Assembly (NCBI GenBank): GCA_905250885.1 | Contig: CAJNOQ010000897.1 | Location: 1 to 39,443 of the forward strand | Direction of reading: 5' to 3' | Origin: Didymodactylos carnosus | Lineage: Eukaryota; Rotifera; Eurotatoria; Philodinida; Philodinidae | Length of the DNA: 39,443 bases | Shown: positions 23,401-33,454 of the stretch, piece after piece | Position numbering within the stretch: position 1 is the stretch's first letter | Layout of the letters: each line of letters starts with the position of its first letter | Position numbers and translations under genes: made by a program | The notes under the pieces: generated by a model | What the model was told of the DNA's origin: nothing | The model's database searches: none | Seen by the model: the letters and a program-made list of their open reading frames with translations, nothing else

Positions 23401-26400
23401 CATTTATTGAAGATCTAAAACATATTGCCAATGATAAAAATTATTCAGATGATTTTTTAGATGATCGATTTTATAGAATATGTATTTATCTTTGGCGAAG
23501 ATCATCCGAATATTTCTTTTTGGGTAAGAGTAGTAAAACAAAAGCGTGTAATAGTAGACCCTATTAATGCTAAAAGTGTGAGATTTCAGAATCATTTCGT
23601 TCTAAGTTCCTTTGTCAATGTGATAAAAAAGAAAGATTCAATCCCGAAAATTGACCCAAATCAATATATTGTATAGTATTACTTTTATTTAGATATTGAC
23701 AAAGAATTTAAAATTGGCTTAGATGAATATACTTCAAAATTTGATGAAATTAATCCAAATTTTCAGTCAATTTTAACAAATCCACCTAAAAAAGGTTATG
23801 GTTACATTCCATCTGTACTAATTACACCTACAACTATTTGTATTCGTCCATTAAAATTATGTAAATTAAATCGTGTTTTACGTGAACCAAAATTTGGTAG
23901 TCGAATGAATTTTGCTCTCGTTGAAATTCGTGATGAAGCATCGAAAATGCTACATTCATTCGAATATCGTGATTTACGTAATGTATTAGAGAACTATTTA
24001 GCCAACGGTTTTGATATAACTGATAATAGAATATACAAATATTTACATCATTCTCAATCACAATTAAAAGAAAAACAATTTTGGTTTTATTATCATGATG
24101 AAAATTGTTTATCACTAGAAGATGCTTATGTATGGATGGGTAGTTTTAGTAAAGAACGAGTAGTGGCTAAACATGCAGCTCGAATTGCTCTATGTTTTAC
24201 AAGTACAGAAGCCACAATATCAGTAAGAGAAAGAAAAAAACAAACAAATAGTTGATTTCTGACGAGAAACATGTTCTTTGTTATTATTTAGATTCCAGCA
24301 GAATTAGTCACATATGTTCGTGATATTGAAGTTGAAAAAAATGGAAAAATATTTACTTTTACAGATGGTGTTGGAACAATATCCACTACGTTGAGAGATG
24401 AAGTATGTGGACTTCAACCTCTGTAGAACTTCTCATTATTTTTATTTTTGATGTTTAGATTCAAGAATTTATGCAAGAAAAGCATGCGTTTAGTGTAATA
24501 CAAATTCGATATGGTGGTTGTAAAGGAACTTTATCGGTTGATCCTAGACTTGATAATAAAAAACATCAATTAATCATACGAGATAGTATGAACAAATTTA
24601 TAACTGATCATGATATTTTAGAAGTATGCAAATTATCATCACCGAGTAAGAGAAAACTATCTATCATAATTTAACATGCCTCTGTATTATACGACTTGTC
24701 CGCAAAACGCCATTAGTGTGCTATGTTTTCTTCACATTGATTGTACGATTATCGTACAATCAATGTTTGCCACAGTATTACTGTGGCAACGAAAGCTCAT
24801 TCAGAGTTCAAAGATGTCTCATTTTTAGGAAGAAACATTTTTCTTCGAACTAAGCGAATCTCGATATTTGATAGATTTACAGATGTATGTCGCAACGATA
24901 TTATGATCTTATCGATGAAATATGTCCACCTCAACAAAAATGGACAGATGTTGAATATTTTCAAATGCATGAAATGTTTGATAAACTAATCAAATTAGCA
25001 TTTGAATATTCAAAAAGATTTGAATCAAATGATATGGCATTTTTAAGTGAATATTTAATATTAGCATTACAGTTAATTGGAGTTGAAAAACAATTAATAG
25101 ATATTATATGGTAGTAATACTAGAAAATGGCTTCTTTACGGCTTGTCCGAGTAATGCCGTACGTGCGCTACGTTTTGTTTACAGATGTAACATTATTAAC
25201 ATAGAGACCAAGTCGTACGAATAGCGCCTCCCATTTCAAGCTTATATACTAACCTATCAAAATTTGCTTTTTTATCAAATCAAACAACAATGTTTACTCC
25301 CGAAAATGAGATGTCTTGCAACTGTGTATAAATTTTCTCTAAAATGCTGTGATCTTGTCAAAAAGTAGTGCAGTTACGAAAACGTTGAATGTTAGTCGGA
25401 CAGACTGTATAGTTTTAATATATCTAATACTTTTGTCTCATCGTTAATTGACATTGTGCTTCATCTTTTTAGTTTGAACATTTGTGATCTTAATCTAATG
25501 TACGTCGTTTGTTTTTACTTTTAGGAGCATTATTTCTCAATCGTCAAGATATTGTTTTATTAGAGAGTCGTTTAGTACCTCAAGCGAATTTTTTACTATT
25601 ACAAAATGAAAACCATCTATGGTTAGTACAATCATTATTAACAACAGCATCAGCATTTGAACTATTAGAGGAGAAAATATTACGTATATTTCCACTTCGA
25701 CAATTAGCATCAAATATGAATTTAGTAGAAGAACAATTTTTTCTCAAATTAATTATTACATCGTCGTTTAATTGTGTTCGAGATTTGATTTCACGTACAA
25801 GAATTCGAGTATCAAAAGAAAAGGCACGAAATATGTTTGGTGTTGTTGATGAATATGGTGTATTAGAACCTAAACAAGTATTCATTCAATATTCGCGTAT
25901 GCATACATCAAAATTAGATGAAAATAGCCAAAATAAATATTCAAGGTCTGATAATGAGGAAATAGTATTAGAGGTAAGTCTGACTAACAGCATGTATATC
26001 TTACTATGATGTATAATAATTTATTCTTCATCTATTCTGTTAGGGTAAAGTTATTATTACAAAAAATCCTTGTCATCATCCTGGTGATCTACGAATATTT
26101 GAAGCTGTGAATTATCCTCGGTTGCATCATCTCAAGGACGTTGTTGTTTTTCCACAAAAAGGTAGTGAATTGTATATACCGATATTTTGTCTGGTTATAT
26201 ATGACTGTTATATTATTATAGGTGATCGACCACATCCAAATGAAATTTCGGGCTCTGATCTAGATGGTGATGAATATGTGGTGATATGGCATGAAGATTT
26301 ATTACCCAATACGATAAATCATCCCGCGTATGACTATGATTCTCAGGCAGATCCACCAAAATTGGATCGACCGGTGACACGAGAAGATATCAATAAAGTT

Positions 26401-28199
26401 GTGTTGGATGTTAGTGAACAAGATTGTTTGGGAACAATGTCGAATATTCATTTGGCTTATGTTGATAAATACGGTATTACAGATCCATATTGTATGTATT
26501 TAGCTGGACTCATTTCTCAAGAAGTTGATGCGGGTAAAACGGGTAAACATCCAATGTCAGAAGAAGAATTACGAGATTGTAGACGTAAATTGAATGATGA
26601 ATTACCCGATTTTATGAGAAAAACAAGAACTAGTAAACAATATCCGTCAAAGAGAATATTGGGTATGCGATCTGGTTTTATACTATTGATCGCGAATCTT
26701 AGTACTTTGTATAAATGGCATTGTTTCGTGAGATTGTCACATTTGTTTTAATTTAAAATATAATGAATGTCTTTTTTTAGGTAAATTATATCGTTCGGCT
26801 TGTCGTGCCCTTCCTGGTTGGTCATGTGCTGTTCGCAACTATGGTAGTATTCGTCATGTCGATGTAGCAAATTCAATTCAACAAAACAATAAAACATCGT
26901 CGATCGATACCATGGCAACGACGAATTTTGAGGAGGAAGTAAAATCTGCCTTAATAACTCTTGATCAACTACTATATTATGGGGAACATAAAAAATATCG
27001 TTCATCAGTATTGAAACTATTTAGTTCTTATAGACAAGAATTATTAGAAATTATTAGTGTTTATCATTTTCAAGATGAAATTGATCTATTTTGTCGATGC
27101 GAATCAATGGAAAAAGCAGGAGGTAATCACAAATTTACAGTGGATTGTCTTACCTAGTGGGTTTTATTTTGTGTTCAAGGTGGTCGTCGTCCAGATGGTA
27201 TTGAAGATTCAGCATCAATTGAATTTGAACTATTAATTCAACGTACTAAACTTGAATTTTATAAAGAATTTGATAATTGTCCAGCTTGTGCACATTCTCA
27301 TCCTCGTAGTTGTGATTCATGTTATGATAAAAAATTATCAAAAGCGTCCACATGTTATTTTATCTGTTATGAACATGCAATGCATTTACCAGCTAAATCA
27401 AAATATCGAATTCTAAGTTTTCCATGGTTATTTGCAAGTTTACTAATGAATATTAGAAAAGTAAATCTAGAAAAAAATCCATCAATTATTGAAGAATATA
27501 AATATATTGTAGTGGGTCGAGCAATGTTGAATGCAATGACTACTCTTGTTGGAAACAAACAATTAAAATTAAAGATATATATACCAATAAATAAAGACAG
27601 TATTGTTACTCTCTTTGTAAAAAGTAAATATTTATACTTCTGTTTAATATTTCATATTGCATTTTTATTTTCTTTCTTTATTTTTAGGTTCTAGTCAAGT
27701 TTCTACAACATCTCAAACGTATGTTCGTAAAAAACAAATAGAATTAGGTGATATTAATATATTACAAGCATGTTTTGTTGAAATTTTACACAATTGGTTA
27801 TTAAGACAGTCTATATTTGGTTCGATATCGTCTGATATAGATACAAAACCATTAGTACCGGAACAACTATGGCATGAATTATTACTAAGATTTTTATCTG
27901 ATGATGAAAAATATTTTAATCAAGATTATCAACTTATATTTCATGATGAACAACGATTATCAAATGATATCATGTCGCAACGATATTATGATCTTATCGA
28001 TGAAATATGTCCACCTCAACAAAAATGGACAGATGTTGAATATTTTCAAATGCATGAAATGTTTGATAAACTAATCAAATTAGCATTTGAATATTCAAAA
28101 AGATTTGAATCAAATGATATGGCATTTTTAAGTGAATATTTAATATTAGCATTACAGTTAATTGGAGTTGAAAAACAATTAATAGATATTATATGGTAG
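20405..28199 (+). CDS. Cellular RNA-dependent RNA polymerase (RNA-silencing type), 16 exons
   Basis: Predicted to make double-stranded or short antisense RNA on RNA templates in small-RNA silencing. Exons: 20405-20410, 20534-20914, 21652-21720, 21780-21911, 21973-22005, 22127-22491, 22550-23523, 23693-24222, 24292-24402, 24459-24645, 25525-25973, 26044-26161, 26222-26662, 26781-27122, 27180-27623, 27688-28199; about 1697 aa, all phases consistent. Family landmarks in order: NRVLRE near 712, VAKHAARIALCF near 815, FTDGVGTIS near 852, ALFLNRQDIVLLE near 930, HPNEISGSDLDGDEY at 1123-1137 with catalytic Asp1131, 1133 and 1135. A CxxC-x7-CxxC cluster is at 1413-1427. The N-terminal ~125 residues are highly acidic, with no known domain. 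Exon 2 opens right after an in-frame TAG and contains no Met, so an upstream exon is required; a six-base ATGAGT exon before gtaagt is the nearest candidate and is uncertain. No catalytic residue is missing and no frameshift is seen, so the gene looks intact. It is flanked by inverted repeats. Confidence 0.92.
20979..21593. mobile_element. Foldback MITE in an RdRP intron
   Basis: Terminal inverted repeats of about 125 bp lie at 20979-21104 and 21468-21593. The inner ~100 bp differ at only a few positions (shared ttcaaaaatcatttattata, tcgagctttc, catcatcagcaggatatgat, gagaaattcgcaattatata); the outer 25 bp are more diverged (gctac..atac.taattg). The core contains a GA microsatellite (about 21269-21291) and no open frame. 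It nearly fills the 737-bp intron 20915-21651, and the coding exons on both sides are intact. I could not identify a clear target-site duplication. Confidence 0.88.
24690..24739 (+). repeat. Diverged copy of the RdRP 3'-flank motif
   Basis: The stretch cgacttgtccg...aacgcc...tgtgctatgttttcttcac parallels cggcttgtccg...atgccg...tgcgctacgttttgtttac at 28224-28270 and 25138-25184. It is therefore a second, older copy of the same 3'-flanking sequence within one RdRP intron, just before two back-to-back hairpins. Confidence 0.55.
24735..24789. repeat. Two adjacent perfect hairpins in an RdRP intron
   Basis: The first stem is 14 bp (cattgattgtacga at 24735-24748, complement at 24752-24765) with a 3-nt loop. 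The second is 11 bp (ttgccacagta at 24767-24777, complement at 24779-24789) around a single base. They are separated by one nucleotide and lie about 100 bp upstream of the trapped 3' fragment. Such tight palindromes may mark a recombination or insertion junction, or be part of a small element; no function can be assigned from sequence. Confidence 0.85.
24887..25412 (+). pseudogene. Trapped copy of the RdRP gene's own 3' end (last 75 codons plus 3' flank)
   Basis: Bases 24887-25230 match 27972-28315 with one visible mismatch in 344 (25214 c against 28299 t). They cover the last 75 codons, the stop codon and 118 bases of 3' flank. After 25230 the intron copy has an extra ~80-bp segment and then a diverged match (gatgtcttgcaactgtgtat; gttacgaa..gttgaa.gt.agtc.gacag) to about 25412, corresponding to 28318-28414. 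It lies in sense orientation inside intron 24646-25524. A tttacag acceptor just upstream (24882) would splice into it out of frame, so it is not an obvious alternative last exon. It is best read as the remnant of a tandem RdRP duplicate. Confidence 0.9.
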
Positions 28200-29725
28200 T
28201 AATACTAGAAAATGGCTTCTTTACGGCTTGTCCGAGTAATGCCGTACGTGCGCTACGTTTTGTTTACAGATGTAACATTATTAACATAGAGACCAAGTTG
28301 TACGAATAGCGCCTCTCAGATGTCTTGCAACTGTGTATAAGTTTGGACCTGATCTCTATTTTAACAAATGTAGTTACGAACAAGTTGAACGTCAGTCAGA
28401 CAGGCCGTTTAGCTACTAGTTGTGAATTGTGATACTCTCTTTTATGTTCTACAATGATTTCGTCTGTTCATTGAGAGAAAAATCAAAGTTTCTGTTTTCT
28501 TCATTTTGTATTTTCAAATATTGTAATAAAGTCAGTTGCTATCTGCTTCTTAATATTTTATTAATTGAAAAGGCGTATTTTCCTTGTTAAGTAATATTAT
28601 ATTGTTGATTTTTCATTATGATTGTTTTTATTAAAAACTCACACTTTGAGGATCTGCAAAGCAGGAATATATTAGCAATTTTTTGTGAATCAACCTCTTT
28701 TCATCAATAACTGACGTTCTCTAGGCAAAACAAAATTTTATTAATAAAAAATAAACGTCAAAAAAATCATTAGTTTTTGTTTTGAAAGGTCATCTTTGCG
28801 AGACTAAAACTTTTTTCGTCGAAAATCTGTTGTTTTCTATATGGTTCGATGTAGTTTGCTGAGCTGATATTTGTTCTCACCAAAAACACTTTACTCTAAT
28901 GAAAGACCTTCGACTTTTAGCTCGAAGGAAAGTACTCGTCAACATCATTCATATAATGGATTCTAGACAGCATTTCTGTAAAGTGTGACCGAAATTGGCT
29001 ATTGAGACGCACTGAACTCTGAGACTTTTAAACGAGAATCACGTAGGAAAAAGCTTTTCTGGTTTTAGTATACTGTTCGAAAGAAATGACTAGGATGTAG
29101 AAGATTAAAATGAACTTATTTGTCTAGAATGCTTTTACTTCGACCATTCTTCTACTATTTATTTTCTGATATATAGCTCGCATTGTTGTCATGAAAATGA
29201 AGAAGACGTATGTGAGTAGAGACTGATAGAATACGATTTTTGATGTATTGTCTTACCGATTAGTGGATTATGTCCATTATCCACATACATACTCATAGTT
29301 ACAAATATTAAGTGCAGGACAAAAACAATCTATGTGACTGATCATTTTTGTTCATGTGAAACTCGTCGGACAATTACTCTTTTTTGTTTTCCGTGGGCAT
29401 TATTAAAATGTATTAATAAGGGTTTCGCAGAAATTCTGCTATCATGTGATGAGCATGGTTGATAAATATTAACAAAAAGCGTGGACTTACTCTACTACTG
29501 GAAGACTGTAACAAACTACGTTTTGAGTTTCTGAGAAGAAAATCTCCCGCTACAAAAAGCAGAACCAGAATTCAAAAACTAGACTCTGTTAACCTCTAGC
29601 CACATGAGATTTTGAATAGTATATAAAAGTGATGCGCGTGACTGTGTCATTTTTACTTCTTCCCCAATCAAAGCACATAATATTAATTTTTCAGACGTAT
29701 AACTTGAGTCCTTTTAATTTAAATT
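28200..29725. other. RdRP 3' flank and intergenic region
   Basis: The probable RdRP 3' UTR comes first, with a candidate AATAAA at 28525-28530 about 330 bases after the stop. The first ~215 bases are shared with the copy trapped in the RdRP intron. Nothing recognisable lies between about 28540 and 29230. The right arm of the large inverted repeat follows, and the last 100 bases before 29726 should contain the promoter and 5' UTR of the deoxyribosyltransferase-Nudix gene; no specific element is seen. Confidence 0.6.
29231..29623 (-). repeat. Right arm of the inverted repeat flanking the RdRP gene
   Basis: This is the reverse complement of 18961-19330 (shared blocks such as cttaccgattagtggattat, ccacatacatactcatagtt, aacaaaaagcgtggacttac, ctctagccacatg). 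It carries an extra ~35 bases around 29425-29460 (ttctgctatcatgtgatgag region) absent from the left arm. It ends about 100 bp upstream of the next gene's ATG, so it may also lie in that gene's promoter. Confidence 0.85.
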
Positions 29726-30925
29726 ATGCCTGATATGCAGCTTATTTTTGCCGATCAAACTATACCTCGATGTCTTCAAAAATCACTGTTTTTAGCGGGA
29801 CCATCACCACGAGAAAAGGATGTCCATGACTGGCGACGTGATGCTTTAGAATTTCTTCAGCAAGCCCAATATGATGACTTAACTGTTTTTATACCTGTTC
29901 CTAAAGAACGTTTTTATCTTAAACATGAAAATGATCCTTCATGGACTTATGATAATCAAATAGAGTGGGAATGTCGATGTCGTCAAATTGCTGATGCAAT
30001 TGTATTTTGGATACCTCGAGATATTCAAGGTGGAATGCCAGCCTACACAACAAATATTGAATTTGGTGAAGATTTACATTCAGGAAAAATTTTCTACGGA
30101 AGACCAGATAATGCTGAAAAATGTCGATATTTGGATAAACGTTTTGAAGAAATTAAACAGCCGGTTTTTACCACTCTCAAAAGTCTTTTAAAGTATGCTG
30201 TCGAACAACTTGGCAATGGTGCATATCGTGAGAATGGTGAAGTATTTGTTCCTTTTTTCATTTGGAATAGTTTACAATTTCAGTCATGGTATACGAATCT
30301 TAAACAAGCGGGAAATCGTTTGGATGAAGCGAAATTGGTACATCATGTAAAATTTAGACCCGGTTACGACAGTATTTTTTGCTTTATACTTTCGGTGAAC
30401 ATATGGGTTGAATTAGAACAACGCCATAAATCAGATGAATTTATTTTTGCTCGGAAAGATATTAGTACCATTGTGGCTTATTATCGAGATGTGGATGATC
30501 ATGATGAGATTAAACTAATTTTGGTTAAAGAGTTTCGCAGTCCGGTGAATAATCACATTGGTTTTGTGTATGAATTACCTGGTGGAAGCTCTATGACAGC
30601 TGGTGATAATGATCCGCAAATGACTGCAAAACATGAGATGGAAGAAGAAACAGGTTTAACTGTTGATGATATTTCGCGTTTTCAATATGTTGGACAACGA
30701 CAACTTGTTGCTACTTTATGTTCACATCAAGCACAAGTTTACAAACTTGAACTCAATCACCATGAATATCAAAAGCTTCTCGTGTATGCTCAAGATAAGA
30801 ACGTCACGTTTGGTGTAAATGAAGATAGTGAAAAAACCTATATAGAAGTTGTTAGCTTATCTAATATTAAGAATACTCCTTTGGACTTTTCCATGTTGGG
30901 CATGATTTATCAAGCTCTTTATTGA
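29726..30925 (+). CDS. Nucleoside 2-deoxyribosyltransferase-like / Nudix hydrolase fusion, intronless
   Basis: A 399-aa single-exon protein. Residues ~18-130 resemble the nucleoside 2-deoxyribosyltransferase-like family: SLFLAGPSPR (20-29), W36 and R37, WTYDNQIEWE (73-82), ADAIVFWIPRD (89-99), then TTNIEFGE (108-115), where Glu112 sits at the usual catalytic Glu. Residues ~235-395 form a Nudix domain. Its box (287-311) keeps H-E-M-E-E-E-T-G-L, with Arg replaced by His303, about two extra residues after Gly287, and Asn/Asp where the first Glu usually is. The family pairing suggests a nucleotide is hydrolysed by Nudix and its N-glycosidic bond is cut or exchanged by the other domain; the actual substrate is unknown. 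No signal peptide or membrane segment, so probably cytosolic. A candidate AATAAA is at 31121-31126. The lack of introns among intron-rich neighbours, and the bacterial/fungal look of the N-terminal domain, suggest horizontal acquisition; a retrocopy is the alternative. The start is the first ATG of the frame and precedes both domains. Confidence 0.88.
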   Translation: MPDMQLIFADQTIPRCLQKSLFLAGPSPREKDVHDWRRDALEFLQQAQYDDLTVFIPVPKERFYLKHENDPSWTYDNQIEWECRCRQIADAIVFWIPRDIQGGMPAYTTNIEFGEDLHSGKIFYGRPDNAEKCRYLDKRFEEIKQPVFTTLKSLLKYAVEQLGNGAYRENGEVFVPFFIWNSLQFQSWYTNLKQAGNRLDEAKLVHHVKFRPGYDSIFCFILSVNIWVELEQRHKSDEFIFARKDISTIVAYYRDVDDHDEIKLILVKEFRSPVNNHIGFVYELPGGSSMTAGDNDPQMTAKHEMEEETGLTVDDISRFQYVGQRQLVATLCSHQAQVYKLELNHHEYQKLLVYAQDKNVTFGVNEDSEKTYIEVVSLSNIKNTPLDFSMLGMIYQALY

Positions 30926-32814
30926 CGAAAATATGTTTCTTCATTTGTTTGTCTTAGCAAGTTGTACAACTTTTATTGAGATTATTGATGTAAGACTTGT
31001 TAATGAAACACTCCTGGTACTTACCCTTCCTCGAGATAAGTTATTTGCCTTTTTTTCTATTGCAATTATATACACTCTCACTAAGGTGTGTACGATTCAG
31101 GATATACTATAATGATTTTCAATAAATAAAAACCTGTTTCCACCGTAATCTCGTCTGATAAAATATTCTATCTTACGTGCACTTACTGCTTTCTTAAAAA
31201 CATCATGTATTGCGTTCACGATGCCTCCGAAACTAGTGTGTAACTTAGAAAAACTATTTATTCGAGTATTCAATTTTTCTAATCTAGTCGACCTTTCAGA
31301 ACTTTCTGCACAAAAGTTCAAAACTCGATGTATGCAGAAGGTAGTGTAAAACATTTCGAAATGAATTCTGAGAATTTTCAAATGAATATCAGTAGTTTAT
31401 TTGGGAATCCTTTTCATCAGGATTCTATCTTACTACTATAATATACGAGACATTTGCAAACCATTTGTACTTTTTGAATATAGACATAGCCATGGTTATA
31501 TCTCGTACAGTATGTGGTGAAACTGAACGAGTTTTGCATTGAATATTCCTCATAGTTTGACTAGTAAAATCATCCCTCGTGCGATTATTAACCTTGAGAC
31601 ATTAAAAAATAATAGTGCTGCGGTTTTACTCATTTTTAGTTTGAATACATCTAGTAGGAACAAATAAAATCAATTTTTTTCTATTAAAAATTCACTTTAA
31701 ACAACTGTTTTTTTAGTTCAGTAGAAGCATGAGAAAACGGGCTACAAAACATGCTTTTTGACTTTACTATGTCGCTCTTCTTTTGCCTGTACAGGCAAAA
31801 GAAGACATGTTCAGTCACTTTATAAACTGTTTTTTAAAAGAGAACGGGAATGAAACTCTACTCAACTATCACCAAACGATAGTCTGAAGGTCGGGAAACA
31901 AAACTGCATAAAAAGAAAATCTAGAAAGCTTCCAGTTAAATTAAAAATCAGGTTCGGATCTGAAAACTAGCTGTAGATGTTCTGACACGTTCTTTTTGTT
32001 TTTGCTGCAGTTTGGCACTAGAGTGATCTTTTACTATAAATAGAACTTATGATGTAGGACAGATACATAAATTCTTAAACCCTTGACTCTTTGGCATTTA
32101 AGGAGAAAGTTCAAATGTTTCGATACGTTGTTTAACAGTAAAATCGACTTTTCTCGCTTAAGGCATGTCATAAATCGAAAGCTCTCTCAAATGAATTTCG
32201 ATTTTTCATAAAAAAGTTGAGACATATGCCTTGGAAACGTCTCATATTTGTTTCTTATACTTTATCGCTTAATAGCACCAAAGTCATACAAAATGAAACG
32301 AAATAAAATATTAAATTGATATAGAACCCATAGAAACAGAATTTCAGTGTGTAACCGTGTGACATATGACAAATAGTACTAGATCTAGTATGTGTAACAT
32401 TAATCCAGATGAGCTACCAAAGTTAAATCTATACACGTCTACACCATAATCAATCAACTGTCATCGATAGACAACAGACTAACAAAGCAGCAAGTTGTGT
32501 TTTGTTAATAATAATGAATTCTTCTTATGATTCAGCAATGTTTGTTGTTTTTGTTGTTATGTTGTTTTTGATGAATGTTAGTCAGATAATAAAAGACTAT
32601 GTTTATCTTCTTGAACAAAAAACTTCCTCGAAGATCGATTGTAGATCTCAATTGTAATGTTGTGCATTTCTCTTACGATGTTCGAAGTTTTCAAAAATCT
32701 GCTAGAACACGTTAAAATTATTGACTTTTGAAATACCATAATTGATGACAGAAGGACACGATTCTTCAGTGTAGATATATTCTATTTATCATTTTTAGAT
32801 CTAAACTAATAAGC
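30926..32814. other. Intergenic region before AP-2 sigma
   Basis: The 3' UTR of the preceding gene is likely up to about 31150. The rest is A+T-rich without a supported gene; a 94-codon minus-strand frame (31097-31381) has no recognisable domain. A perfect 30-bp palindrome is at 31776-31805. A pyrimidine tract and AG at 32797-32798 look like a splice acceptor 16 bases before the AP-2 sigma ATG, so that gene probably has a non-coding first exon in this region. Confidence 0.5.
31776..31805. repeat. Perfect 30-bp palindrome
   Basis: TCTTCTTTTGCCTGT is followed immediately by its exact complement ACAGGCAAAAGAAGA, with no spacer. It is longer than expected by chance in a window of this size. No flanking duplication is seen. 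Confidence 0.9.
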
Positions 32815-33454
32815 ATGATTCGCTTCATTTTGATCCAAAATCGAGCTGGAAAAACTCGTCTGGCCAAATGGTTTGTCAATTTTGAAGATGATGAAAAACA
32901 AAAGTTAATTGAAGAAGTTCATGCCATTGTCACTGTTCGAGATGCGAAACATACAAATTTTGTTGAAGTAGGTGACACGGTATAAAGAGATGAATGTTAT
33001 TTATTTTTGAAAAAAACAGAAAATTTCTCGTTTTAGTTTCGAAATTTTAAAATTGTTTATCGACGTTATGCTGGTCTCTATTTTTGCATATGTGTAGATG
33101 TAACTGATAATAATTTAGCTTATTTGGAAGCTATTCATAATTTTGTTGAAGTATTAAATGAGTTTTTTCACAATGTATGCGAATTAGATCTTGTATTCAA
33201 CTTTTATAAGGTAAGAAAGTGTTGATGAGTGTGTACGTATTTTAAACTATCATGAGAAAAAATTGTAGGCTCATTTCGTTATTGATAATAATCCCTATTT
33301 GGAATATTTTGTGTAAACTGATGTGTGTATGTGTGTTTTTTTCCTATTGTAGGTGTACAGTGTTGTCGATGAAATGTTTTTAGCTGGTGAAATACGTGAA
33401 ACAAGTCAAATTAAAGTTCTCAAACAACTTACAACATTAACATCGCTTGAATGA
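32815..33454 (+). CDS. AP2S1: AP-2 complex subunit sigma
   Basis: The small (sigma) subunit of the clathrin adaptor AP-2, which acts at the plasma membrane; with alpha it forms the pocket that binds acidic dileucine sorting signals on cargo. Exons 32815-32967, 33037-33210 and 33353-33454 are all phase 0 with GT-AG introns of 69 and 142 nt. The product is 142 aa, the same length as human AP2S1, and nearly identical in the stretches I recall ([62 protein letters not shown]). Arg15, part of the dileucine-binding surface, is kept. Differences are conservative and cluster at 20-24 and the C-terminus (about 131-139). The ATG follows a probable 5' UTR splice acceptor. A candidate poly(A) signal AATAAA is 14 bases after the stop (33468-33473), unusually close, so a later site is possible. 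A housekeeping gene with no sign of damage. Confidence 0.98.

Noticed and set aside
24887-25114. 75-codon frame as an independent small gene
   Set aside because: It is exactly the last 75 codons of the RdRP, copied into an intron, without its own conserved upstream sequence.
24883-25114. Alternative last exon of the RdRP using the acceptor at 24881-24882
   Set aside because: Joining it to the exon ending at 24645 enters the copy in the wrong frame and loses the catalytic region, so it would not give a functional protein.
31097-31381. 94-codon minus-strand open frame after the Nudix-fusion gene
   Set aside because: Covers the probable poly(A) signal and 3' end of the upstream gene on the opposite strand and shows no family motif.
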